Assembly: GCF_020103725.1 (NCBI RefSeq)
Contig: NZ_JAHXBG010000012.1
Span: 248,001-312,000, forward strand
Direction: 5' to 3'
Origin: Hyalangium gracile
Lineage (GTDB): Bacteria; Myxococcota; Myxococcia; Myxococcales; Myxococcaceae
DNA: 64,000 nt
The stretch's first letter is position 1. Each line of letters begins with the position of its first letter. The position numbers and the translations under genes are program-made. The notes under the pieces are model-generated. The model saw only the letters and a program-made list of their open reading frames with translations. It ran no database searches and had not been told where the DNA came from. This document shows positions 36,475 to 44,947 of the stretch, one piece after another.

Positions 36475-37913
36475 GCGAGCGTCCCGCGGCCTGGTACCAC
36501 CGGCTGTTGCCGCGCATCTATCTCATCGGCGTGCTGCACTTCTCGCTCATCATGGGCGCGCTCACCCTGGCGAGGAACCTCCTGCTGCCGCCGCCCGATC
36601 AGCGGGAGGTGCAGCGGCAGGCCTCTCATCTGGCCCTGGAGCTGGCTCCGCTGCTCCATGCCTCTCCGGGATTCGAGGAGGGGGCCGCACGGGCCCGCCA
36701 GCGGCTGGGCGCACGCATCACCCTGCGTGACGCCCGGGGAGCGCTGCTGGCAAGCAACGTCGACGTACCCCACGCCCCGCTGCACGCGGCCGCCGTGGCG
36801 AGGCTCGAGCGGGAGCGGGTGCTCACGGTCGATGCGACAGCCACGGTCGGGGTGGCGATTCCAGAGCAGGGGGCCCTGAGCGCCTACGCCCTGGTCACCC
36901 TGCCCCGACGGGCGGCGACTCCGGAGCGGCTGGTGCTCCTGGGCTTCATCGTGCTCGTCTGCACGGCGTTGATGTCGCTGCTCATGGCTCGCACGCTGGT
37001 TGCGCCCTTGGAGCGGCTGGTGACGACGGCCCGGCGCTTCGGAGCGGGGGCCCTGGAGTCGCGCACGGGGCTGCATCGGCGTGACGAGCTGGGCCTGGTG
37101 GCCGAGGCCTTCGACGAGATGGCCGAGCGCATCACTCGGCTGCTGCGCTCCCAGAAGGAGCTGATCGCCAATGTGTCGCATGAGCTGCGCACCCCGCTGT
37201 CTCGCATCCGCGTGGCCCTGGATCTGGCCGCCGAGGGCGACGCGGCCGAGGCCCGGGAGGCGCTCGCGGACATCGCGGGGGACCTCGTCGAGCTGGAGCG
37301 CCTGGTGGGAGACGTGCTGACCATGGCGCGGCTCGAGCTCTCCCATGGCGCCGCCACCGGGGCCACGCCGCCCCTGCGCCGGGAGCCGGTGGAGGCCCGG
37401 GAGCTGCTGGACAGGGCCGCGGAACGCTTCCGCTCCGCGCGCCCGAACCACCGGCTGTCGGTGAGCGAGGAAGGGCCGTTGCCCGTCCTGCGGGCGGATC
37501 CGGTGCTCTTGCGTCGTGTGCTCGACAACCTGCTCGACAACGCGGGCAAGTACTCCGAGCCGGGGACGGAGGTTGCCCTGCGGGCCCAGGTGCGCGCGGG
37601 GTGCCTGGAGGTGGTGGTCATGGACGAGGGGATTGGCGTCGGAGAGCAGGATGTGCCGCATCTCTTCACTCCCTTCTTTCGAAGTGACCGCAGCCGGGCG
37701 CGCGATACCGGCGGAGTGGGCCTGGGGCTCACGCTCGCGCGTCGCGTCGCCGAGGCCCATGGAGGCAGCCTCGTGTTGGAGCGTCGCTCCGAGACAGGAC
37801 TGCTCGCGAGGCTGCGCCTGCCCGTGGATGGCGCCGTGACGCGGGAGGCGGCCGGCCCCCCCCGCCTCGAGGGGACCGGCCCCGCGGCGGAGGTCAGGGC
37901 GAGTCGACGGTGA
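36471..37913 (+). CDS. sensor histidine kinase
   Basis: 480 residues, translationally coupled to the response regulator. TM1 is at ~residues 14-34, a periplasmic domain of ~110 residues follows, and TM2 is 'LVLLGFIVLVCTALMSLLM'. HAMP: 'LVAPLERLVTTARRFGAG'. HisKA: NVSHELRTPLSRIRVAL with His237. ATPase: N-box 'VLLRRVLDNLLDNAGKYS', G1 'MDEGIGV', G2 'GGVGLGLTLARRVAEAHGG'. The periplasmic part has no obvious His/Met-rich copper site. The last 20 bp overlap the 3' end of the convergent propeller gene. Confidence 0.93.
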   Translation: MSERPAAWYHRLLPRIYLIGVLHFSLIMGALTLARNLLLPPPDQREVQRQASHLALELAPLLHASPGFEEGAARARQRLGARITLRDARGALLASNVDVPHAPLHAAAVARLERERVLTVDATATVGVAIPEQGALSAYALVTLPRRAATPERLVLLGFIVLVCTALMSLLMARTLVAPLERLVTTARRFGAGALESRTGLHRRDELGLVAEAFDEMAERITRLLRSQKELIANVSHELRTPLSRIRVALDLAAEGDAAEAREALADIAGDLVELERLVGDVLTMARLELSHGAATGATPPLRREPVEARELLDRAAERFRSARPNHRLSVSEEGPLPVLRADPVLLRRVLDNLLDNAGKYSEPGTEVALRAQVRAGCLEVVVMDEGIGVGEQDVPHLFTPFFRSDRSRARDTGGVGLGLTLARRVAEAHGGSLVLERRSETGLLARLRLPVDGAVTREAAGPPRLEGTGPAAEVRASRR

Positions 37914-39867
37914 CAGCCGCCGCGGTTGGCTTGAAGCTGCCCGCGCGCGCGCTGAGGTGCAGCACCTCTCCGGGCGTGGCGGGGAGGGCCAGAAGCGCCA
38001 CGCCCTCCGCGTTCGTCTCCACCTCCCTGCCTGCGATGGAGACGGTGGCGCCGAGCACCGGCCTTGCCGTCGGGTCATCCGCCACTCGCGCCGCCACTCG
38101 CACCGTCACCTCGGCCCACCCGGCGGTGGAGCCGGTGGCGCGGGCCTCCAGCAGCTCGAGCGGCGGCTGGGGTGTGAGCGGGCAGGAGTCCTGGGTCGGC
38201 ACACCCTCCAGCCGGTGTCCGTTCACCTCACTCACCACCTGGCCCTGGAACGGGATGCGCTCGTGCTCCGCCAGCGCTCCCAGGAGGGTGAGGGTGCCGC
38301 GCAGGAAGCCGGTGTTCCTGCCTCGCACCGTCAGGTCGGCCTCCCAGCGGCCCAGCAGGATGGGGGAGGGCGTGGTCAGCGACTCCGTCCCGCTCAGGAA
38401 GCTCTCCCCATCATCCGAATAGTCGCTGTAGCGCACCCGCCAGCTCCCGCCCGAGAAGCTCCCCAGGAAGGTGAGGGTGGCCGTTCCAGAGTGCTGGCCG
38501 TGGATGGTTCGACCTGGCACCTGACGCGCGGCCAGGCCGGTATACGCGTCGTAGGGCACCGTCGTGCGTTCCAGCTCGAGCGTGGAGATGTCCACGATGG
38601 GAACGGGTGGGGTGGGGGCCCGAGCGGGGAACCGGAGGATGCGCAGCCGCTGCCAGGTTCCCGGTTTCCCCTTGCCTCCCACGCGCTCCTCCTTGATGAG
38701 CGCCCGGGTCCCATCCGGGAACCAATCGAACTTGCGCGCCAGCGTCCAGCCCTCCTCCAGCAGGAGCGGCTGTCCGCCGTAGGTGCCGCGCTCGCCCTGG
38801 CGATCCATCAGCCACATCTCGTTGAGGCACTGGCGGTTGTTCCAGAGCGCCAGCCGGCCGAGCTGGGACCAGGCCACCATGTCGATGAGAGAGGGCCGGA
38901 CCACCTGCGTGAAGACGTTCGTGCGCTCCAGTCCCCTGGCGGAGGTGTAGGCCAGGCGTGTCCCATCGGGAGAGGGGAAGCTCAGCTCGCTGTAGTCCAG
39001 GTGATGGGTGACACGCCGGTGGAGGCCGGTGGCCAGGTCGAACTCGAAGACGTCTCCGTTCAGCGCCGAGCCTTGGGACTGATACATCACCGTGCGGCCC
39101 CCGAGGCCGATCTCGTTGGCCTCGAAGTGGCGCCCGCCGAGCGTCCAGCCCTCGGGGCCCTCGCCGAGCTGATACGGAGGATTGAAGACACGCGGCTCGA
39201 TGACGACGTACTCGCTCGCGTGGCGGACCAGCTGGCCCAGGATCATCCGGGGCCCATCGAGCACTCCCACTTCCGTCCACAGCACGTGCCTGTCATCTGG
39301 GAAGAGGCGGTGCTCCCGGTTCTGGACGCCCTGGAGAAAGCCGTCGGCGGGGTGGCGGACTGGCAGCATCGCGCGCTGCTGGCAGTCGAGGAGGCTGGGG
39401 GCACACTCCAGGATGTACGCCTGGATGTCACCCTTGCCGAAGAGAGGGCGCAAGGCCTCGACACCGGCCGGCGCTTCCTGGGTGCTGATCATCAGCCTCC
39501 GCATGTCCTGGAAGGGGGCGACATCCCCGAGGGCCCCTCTCGAGGAGAGCTCCAGGCCACACGTCAGGCATTGAAACCCGCCGCCATCCCGCCTCAGGGT
39601 GGCCAGCTGGGACAGGCCATCCGCCTGCCGGAACGTCAGGAGGACATGCCGCGCATCCGGCAGCAGCCGCGCGGCGTAGTCGGACGCGGAGACCTCCGGT
39701 GGCACCGGGATCTCCTGCTCGACTTCGATGGGCTCCAACGGAGGGGGCTCGCCCGCCGTGGCCGGAAGGGCCAGCAGGGTCAGGAGGGCTGCCAGGTGCC
39801 ACGGTGCAGGCGTACCTGGCAAGCAGGGACGTGCTCCTCCAATGGTTCTCGGTTGCGATCGGCTCAT
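37894..39867 (-). CDS. exported TolB/WD40-like beta-propeller protein
   Basis: 657 residues from ATG 39867 (GGGAGA upstream). The N-terminal hydrophobic segment 'WHLAALLTLLALPATAG' is a signal peptide behind a long n-region. Propeller repeats include 'LLPDARHVLLTFRQAD', 'FPDDRHVLWTEVG', 'FPSPDGTRLAYTSARG' and 'WFPDGTRALIKEE'. The region 'GFQCLTCGLELSS' carries a Cys pair. The C-terminal ~130 residues form an Ig/carboxypeptidase-regulatory-like domain (VLGATVSIAGREVETNAEGVALL). Probably a periplasmic or surface binding protein. It overlaps the histidine kinase gene tail to tail. Confidence 0.75.
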   Translation of the reverse strand: MSRSQPRTIGGARPCLPGTPAPWHLAALLTLLALPATAGEPPPLEPIEVEQEIPVPPEVSASDYAARLLPDARHVLLTFRQADGLSQLATLRRDGGGFQCLTCGLELSSRGALGDVAPFQDMRRLMISTQEAPAGVEALRPLFGKGDIQAYILECAPSLLDCQQRAMLPVRHPADGFLQGVQNREHRLFPDDRHVLWTEVGVLDGPRMILGQLVRHASEYVVIEPRVFNPPYQLGEGPEGWTLGGRHFEANEIGLGGRTVMYQSQGSALNGDVFEFDLATGLHRRVTHHLDYSELSFPSPDGTRLAYTSARGLERTNVFTQVVRPSLIDMVAWSQLGRLALWNNRQCLNEMWLMDRQGERGTYGGQPLLLEEGWTLARKFDWFPDGTRALIKEERVGGKGKPGTWQRLRILRFPARAPTPPVPIVDISTLELERTTVPYDAYTGLAARQVPGRTIHGQHSGTATLTFLGSFSGGSWRVRYSDYSDDGESFLSGTESLTTPSPILLGRWEADLTVRGRNTGFLRGTLTLLGALAEHERIPFQGQVVSEVNGHRLEGVPTQDSCPLTPQPPLELLEARATGSTAGWAEVTVRVAARVADDPTARPVLGATVSIAGREVETNAEGVALLALPATPGEVLHLSARAGSFKPTAAAVTVDSP

Positions 39868-40112
39868 GTGTCTTCTCCCGTGAGAGGGCCCCGGTTCGGA
39901 GATGCCAGGAGTCGCGGAGTCGCGAATCCCAAGGGGCCTGCACAGGGTGCAGCCACGAGGCGACGTGGGAATGTCTCGCGTATTTCAGCAGATGTCCGCG
40001 GACAGGCCGAGAGCCACCGGCCAGGGTGGCGGCTCGGGAAAATTCAAGCCCGAGATGAAATCAGGTTGCATCCAGAAGGAGTGACTCCGTCAGCCTCGAG
40101 TCGGGCATAGAC

Positions 40113-41936
40113 TTGGAGCGCTTGGGCGCAATACGCATCGAACTCCTGGGTGGAGCGCGCATCCGCGCGGAGCAAGGTGAGACGCGGTCGCTGGAGAAGA
40201 AGACGGCGGCCCTGCTGGCCTATCTGGCGCTCGAAGGTGAGACGTCGCGCCCCATCCTCGCCGGCCTGTTCTGGCCTGACTCTCGAGAGATGACCGCGCG
40301 CAACAACCTGTCCCAGGTGGTGCGGCGTCTGCGCGAGCTGACGGGAGAGGCGGGCATCGAGGGCCGCGACACCTTGCGGCTGTCCGACACCCTGCTCGTG
40401 GACCTGCGCTCGCTCCTGCGCGGAGAGCCGGCGTGGATGAAGAGCAAGGTCGGCCCGCTGCTCGCGGGGCTGAGCTACGACGGCTGCGAGGCGCTGGAGG
40501 ACTGGCTGGCCACGGCTCGCTCGCGCGTGCTGGTCCTGCAGCAGCGCGCGCTGGGAGCGCGGGTGCTGAGGGAGGAGCGCGAAGGCCAGCTGTCCACGGC
40601 GCTGGAGCTGGCCCAGCAGCTGCTCCAGCTGGAGCCCACCTCCGAGGAGGCGTTCCGGCACCTCATGCGCCTGCACCACCGGCTGGGAGACCGGAGCACC
40701 GCGCTGCAGGTCTGGCGGCAGTGCGAGGAGGTGCTGCGGCGCGAGCTGGGGCTCAGCCCCTCGGAGGAGACGCGCCAGCTCGCCCGGGAACTCGAGAAGG
40801 CGCTCCCCCCGCCGCTCAGCCATCCCCCGTCACGACGGGCCCTGCCACTCTCGGTGGTGCACCCCCCCATCCTGGCGGGCCGCGAGCGGGAGTGGGCGCG
40901 GATGGAGCGGGCCTGGGAGGTGCGCCAGCCCATGTTCGTGATGGGACCGCCGGGCGTGGGCAAGTCCCGGCTGATGGCGGAGTTCGCCCGCTCCCGAGGC
41001 CGCTGGTTGCTGCTGACGGCCCGTCCGGGAGACTTCGACGTTCCCTACGCCACCCACGCCCGGAGCGCGCGCACGCTGCTGCGGCAGAAGCCGGGGCTGG
41101 TGCTGGAGGGCTGGGTGCGGCGCGAGCTGTCGCGGCTGCTGCCGGAGCTGGGAGAGGAGCCGCTGCCCCTGCCGCCCCCTCCGGAAGAGAAGACGCGCTT
41201 CTTCGCGGCCGTCATCCACCTGCTGCGCCAGACGGTGAGCGACATGGACGTCATCGCCTATGACGACGCCCAGTACAGCGACCCGGGGAGCAGCGAGCTC
41301 AGCTTCTACATCATGGCGGAGCTCCGGGAGGAGGTCGTCGCCCGGCGCTTCCCCCTGTTCGTCGGCAGCGAGCGCATCGACGAGACCCTCTGGAAGGGCG
41401 AGCGCATGCGGCAGGTCGCCGATGCCGGGCAGGCGGAGTGGATCCAGCTCGATCCGCTCGGTCCCGAGGCGGTGCAGCGGCTGCTGCGCGGCATGAACGT
41501 CCCCGCGCTGGAGGACATCTCCGAAGACATCACCCGCTACACCGGCGGCAACCCGCTGTTCATCGTGGAGACGGCCAAGCACCTCATCGAGTCCGGAGGC
41601 CTCGACGGAGGCGTGCCCGCGGTGCTCTCGGCCCCGGGAAGGGTCAAGGCCCTCATCCAGAAGCGCCTGGCGCGGCTGTCTCCCGAGGCGCTCCGGCTGG
41701 CGCAGGTGCTCGCCGTCGCCCAGGCCGACGTCAGTGTGGAGCAGGCCGCCGCGGCGATGGAGACGCCGCCGGAGCGGCTGATGGCCGTCTGGCAGGAGCT
41801 GGAAGAGGCCGCGCTCGTGCGAGGGGGCTGGTTCAGCCACGATCTCGTGGGCGAGAGCGTCCTGGCCGAGCTTCCCTCGGCGATCCGTGAGCTGCTGGCA
41901 TCCAGGCTCGCCCGGTGCCGGGGAGTCCTGAATTAG
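40113..41936 (+). CDS. SARP/AfsR-like regulator with BTAD and AAA ATPase domains
   Basis: 607 residues from TTG 40113; no ATG/GTG lies upstream in frame and no convincing Shine-Dalgarno is seen, so the start is uncertain. Residues ~3-75 form a truncated winged-helix-like region ('IELLGGARIRAEQGETRSL..KTAALLAYLALEG', 'LFWPDSREMTARNNLSQVVRRLRE'). Residues ~100-235 form a BTAD TPR domain (EEAFRHLMRLHHRLGDRSTALQVWRQCEEVLRRELGLSPSEET). An AAA/STAND ATPase follows with Walker A GPPGVGKS and 'DMDVIAYDDAQYSD'. The protein ends soon after the ATPase, without the C-terminal sensor TPRs of full-length AfsR. It is followed on the same strand by a secreted GH55 gene, its most likely target. Confidence 0.8.
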   Translation: MERLGAIRIELLGGARIRAEQGETRSLEKKTAALLAYLALEGETSRPILAGLFWPDSREMTARNNLSQVVRRLRELTGEAGIEGRDTLRLSDTLLVDLRSLLRGEPAWMKSKVGPLLAGLSYDGCEALEDWLATARSRVLVLQQRALGARVLREEREGQLSTALELAQQLLQLEPTSEEAFRHLMRLHHRLGDRSTALQVWRQCEEVLRRELGLSPSEETRQLARELEKALPPPLSHPPSRRALPLSVVHPPILAGREREWARMERAWEVRQPMFVMGPPGVGKSRLMAEFARSRGRWLLLTARPGDFDVPYATHARSARTLLRQKPGLVLEGWVRRELSRLLPELGEEPLPLPPPPEEKTRFFAAVIHLLRQTVSDMDVIAYDDAQYSDPGSSELSFYIMAELREEVVARRFPLFVGSERIDETLWKGERMRQVADAGQAEWIQLDPLGPEAVQRLLRGMNVPALEDISEDITRYTGGNPLFIVETAKHLIESGGLDGGVPAVLSAPGRVKALIQKRLARLSPEALRLAQVLAVAQADVSVEQAAAAMETPPERLMAVWQELEEAALVRGGWFSHDLVGESVLAELPSAIRELLASRLARCRGVLN

Positions 41937-42047
41937 CATGTATTGCGGCGAGACCTGCCTTCACAGTCATTCCCCAGTCATGCTCCCCTGCTACGAGGCA
42001 GTCCTCCGCGCAGGAATGGCCTGCCGGGAATGCAAGGACCCCCTCTC

Positions 42048-44111
42048 GTGAACTCTCGCCCTCTCCCGCCTCCCTTCCGCCAAGCTTCACGGTTCTTCCG
42101 CCAGGTGACCCTCGGCTCGATGCTCTCGCTGAGTTTCCTGGGGGCGTTCGCGGCGCCCGCGCCCGCGGCCGCCGTCACGGAAGTGAAGTTCCCGGACGAC
42201 GCGCCCGTGTTCAACGTGCAGCGCTACGGCGCCAAGGGCGATGGCGTGACGGATGACACCCAGGCCTTCAAGAACGCGATCAACGCCGCCCTGAGCGCCA
42301 GCGGCCGGTACGGTGCCCAGAACATCATCTACGTGCCCAACGGCATCTATAAGATCACCGATACCCTCAAGAGCGCCGTCACCAACACGACGACGTGGCA
42401 CGGCTTCCGCTCGGGGCTCTTCCTGCAGGGCGAGAGCCAGGCGGGGACCATCCTGCGCCTTCCCAGCGCGACGCCGGGCTACACGACCGCCGCGACTCCG
42501 AAGGCGGTGCTCCTGACGGGCTCGGAGCACGGGGGCTTCCCCGCCGACTTCCCCGCGGGCGAAGGCAACGAGGCCTTCCGCCACTACATCCGCAACCTCA
42601 CCGTCGAGGTGGGCGCCGACAACCCGGGTGCCGTGGGGATCGACTTCCTGGTGAACAACCGGGGCGGCATCTTCAACGTCACCGTGAAGTCGCTGGACGC
42701 CAACCGAGTCGGGCATACGGGCATCAAGATGGATCGCCAGTGGCCCGGCCCTGGCCTCATCAAGAACGTGACCGTGGTGGGCTTCGAGCGGGGCATCTCC
42801 ATGGACAACCACGCCCAGTTCGGCATGACGTTCGAGAAGATCACGCTCCAGAACCAGCGCGGCTACGGGCTCTACGTGGGCACCAACACGGCGGTCATCC
42901 GGGGGCTGACGAGCACCAACTCCGTGCCCGTGCTGCACCTGAACTCCAGCCGGGCGCACGCGGTGCTGCTCGACGGCGTCTTCACGGGCGGGGCCTCGAG
43001 CGTCAGCGCGATCACCAGCTCGGGCAAGCTCTACGCCCGCAACGTGAAGAGCACCGGCTACGGCATGGTCATCCAGGACAACGGCGCCAACAACCGGGAT
43101 GTCGCCGGTGGTAGCGCGACGGTGACGGTGGCCGAGTACAAGTCGTTCGGTGAGCACAAGGAGTTCGCGGACTCCATCCCGGGCGCCATCCACCTGCAGG
43201 TGAGGGACACGCCGGAGTTCAACACCACGGACCTCACCCAGTGGATCAACGTGAAGAGCAAGGGCTCCACGGAGGAGGACGCTCTGGGCGCCATCCAGAG
43301 GGCCATCGACGAGAACCTGCCCATCGTCTACCTGCCACAGGGCAGCTACTACGTGTCCAACACCATCGTGCTGCGAGGGTCGATCCGGAAGCTCATCGGC
43401 CTGGGCGCCTACATCGGCAAGACGAGCGACTTCCCTGACGGTGCGCCCCTGTTCCGCTTCGACGGCGGAGGGCCGGACTTCACGGTCCTCCAGAACCTGC
43501 GGGTGAACGGGGATGTGCAGCACAACAGCATCAAGACGCTCGTCATCGCCAACAGCGACATCGAGGGGACCTACACCAACACCTCCAAGGGAACGGGCAA
43601 TCTCTATCTCGAGGACGTCATCGGCCCCTCGCCGCTCAACATCACGACGCCCCAGAGGGTCTGGGCCCGCCAGCTGAACATCGAGTTCCACGGGGATGAG
43701 ACGACCAACCACATCACCAACAACAAGGGCCAGCTATGGATCCTCGGCTACAAGACGGAGGGCGAGCATGGCTCCCTGCTGGTGAACAACGGAGGCTGGG
43801 TCGAGCTGCTCGGCGGCTTCTTCTATCCGAACAGTGGACAGGGGACCGCGCCCATGATCATCAACAACGATGGCTCCCTGAGCCTCACCTACAAGAAGGA
43901 TGATCTGACCAGCAACAACTATCCCATCCACGTCCGCGACATTCGCGGGACGGTGACCAGTGACTTCACGGCCGCGGAGGCTCCCAGCGGCAACAACTGC
44001 GCGCTCTACAGCAGCGCGAAGACGAAGTACTCCGCCGCCGCCGCGTTCATCAGCACCGTGCTCTCCGCCGAGGACGAGCAGCCGCTCTCGAGCAGCGTCC
44101 AGGAGCAGTAG
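42048..44111 (+). CDS. secreted GH55-like exo-beta-1,3-glucanase (double pectate-lyase-3 fold)
   Basis: 687 residues from GTG 42048 (AAGGA upstream), chosen because it gives a complete signal peptide ending APAPAAA. Two right-handed beta-helix halves each open with the Pectate_lyase_3 pattern. The first has 'FNVQRYGAKGDGVTDDTQAFKNAINAA' with 'IYVPNGIYKI'. The second has 'WINVKSKGSTEEDALGAIQRAIDENLPIVYLPQGSYYVS'. This tandem is the architecture of GH55 glucanases. Consistent with the GH16/GH3 cluster, it targets beta-1,3-glucan, probably fungal cell walls. A terminator-like hairpin follows at 44127. Confidence 0.82.
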   Translation: MNSRPLPPPFRQASRFFRQVTLGSMLSLSFLGAFAAPAPAAAVTEVKFPDDAPVFNVQRYGAKGDGVTDDTQAFKNAINAALSASGRYGAQNIIYVPNGIYKITDTLKSAVTNTTTWHGFRSGLFLQGESQAGTILRLPSATPGYTTAATPKAVLLTGSEHGGFPADFPAGEGNEAFRHYIRNLTVEVGADNPGAVGIDFLVNNRGGIFNVTVKSLDANRVGHTGIKMDRQWPGPGLIKNVTVVGFERGISMDNHAQFGMTFEKITLQNQRGYGLYVGTNTAVIRGLTSTNSVPVLHLNSSRAHAVLLDGVFTGGASSVSAITSSGKLYARNVKSTGYGMVIQDNGANNRDVAGGSATVTVAEYKSFGEHKEFADSIPGAIHLQVRDTPEFNTTDLTQWINVKSKGSTEEDALGAIQRAIDENLPIVYLPQGSYYVSNTIVLRGSIRKLIGLGAYIGKTSDFPDGAPLFRFDGGGPDFTVLQNLRVNGDVQHNSIKTLVIANSDIEGTYTNTSKGTGNLYLEDVIGPSPLNITTPQRVWARQLNIEFHGDETTNHITNNKGQLWILGYKTEGEHGSLLVNNGGWVELLGGFFYPNSGQGTAPMIINNDGSLSLTYKKDDLTSNNYPIHVRDIRGTVTSDFTAAEAPSGNNCALYSSAKTKYSAAAAFISTVLSAEDEQPLSSSVQEQ

Positions 44112-44126
44112 GCCCGGCTGCGCGCG

Positions 44127-44155
44127 GCAGGGCCCTTCTGGGGGGAGGGCCCTGC
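44127..44155 (+). terminator. terminator-like hairpin after the GH55 gene
   Basis: GCAGGGCCC (44127-44135) and GGGCCCTGC (44147-44155) form a perfect 9-bp stem with an 11-nt loop; no U-tract. Confidence 0.6.
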
Positions 44156-44284
44156 TGAGGCTCCTTGTGCTTCAGGGGGCAGGGGAGGACTGGGGGGGAG
44201 GTTCGTGCCGGGACAGTTACCCGGGCGATGGGCTGGCACGGGGTCTGCAATCCCAAGCCTCGTCATCTCACGACGGAGGCACAT

Positions 44285-44815
44285 GTGATTCACGAGGTTA
44301 CGGGCGACATCCTGCTGTCCAAGGCTCAGGCCATCGCACACGGCATCGCGCCGGGAGACCCCTTCGACCAGGGGCTGGCGCTGGCGCTGAGGGATCGCTG
44401 GCCGGCCATGCTGAAGGACTTCCGGCACTACTCGCACTCGCACCATCCCCAGCCCGGGCAGGCCTGGGTGTGGGGGGCCAGCACGGGCCAGCGCATCATC
44501 AACCTCATGACGCAGGACGCGGCGCCGGGAGAGAAGGGCCGGCCGGGCCGGGCGCGCCTGGAGTCCGTCAACCACGCCCTGCGCGAGCTGCGGCGCATCG
44601 CCCAGGAGGAGAAGCTCACCAGCATCGCCTTGCCGCGCCTGGCCACCGGCGTCGGCGGCCTGGACTGGAAGGACGTCCTCCCCCTCATCCACACCCACCT
44701 GGGGACGGCCGGCATCCCGGTCATCGTCTACAGCACCTACCGGGCGAATCAGCAGGCCGTGGAGCCCCTCTCCCCTCAGGGCTTCGCGCAAACCATGCGC
44801 CCCGAGGCGCGCTGA
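44285..44815 (+). CDS. macrodomain (ADP-ribose-binding) protein
   Basis: 176 residues from GTG 44285, with GGAGG at 44275-44279. The first residues 'IHEVTGDILLSKAQAIAHGIAPGD' give the VTGDI macrodomain motif, followed by 'WVWGASTGQRIINLMTQ' and 'LTSIALPRLATGVGGLDW'. This form resembles the DarG/ALC1-like macrodomains that bind or remove ADP-ribose. No DarT-type ADP-ribosyltransferase is adjacent. Cytoplasmic, stand-alone. Confidence 0.85.
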   Translation: MIHEVTGDILLSKAQAIAHGIAPGDPFDQGLALALRDRWPAMLKDFRHYSHSHHPQPGQAWVWGASTGQRIINLMTQDAAPGEKGRPGRARLESVNHALRELRRIAQEEKLTSIALPRLATGVGGLDWKDVLPLIHTHLGTAGIPVIVYSTYRANQQAVEPLSPQGFAQTMRPEAR

Positions 44816-44947
44816 CGAACACCTTGCGCGTCCGGGAGGCCACGGCGGGCTTCCCGGACGGCGGTCGACCAACCCAGGCGGGCCAGTGAGAACCGGGCAG
44901 GAGCCCCGGCCTCTCGCTGGCCCGTCGTCGTTCATGGCGGTGCCGGC

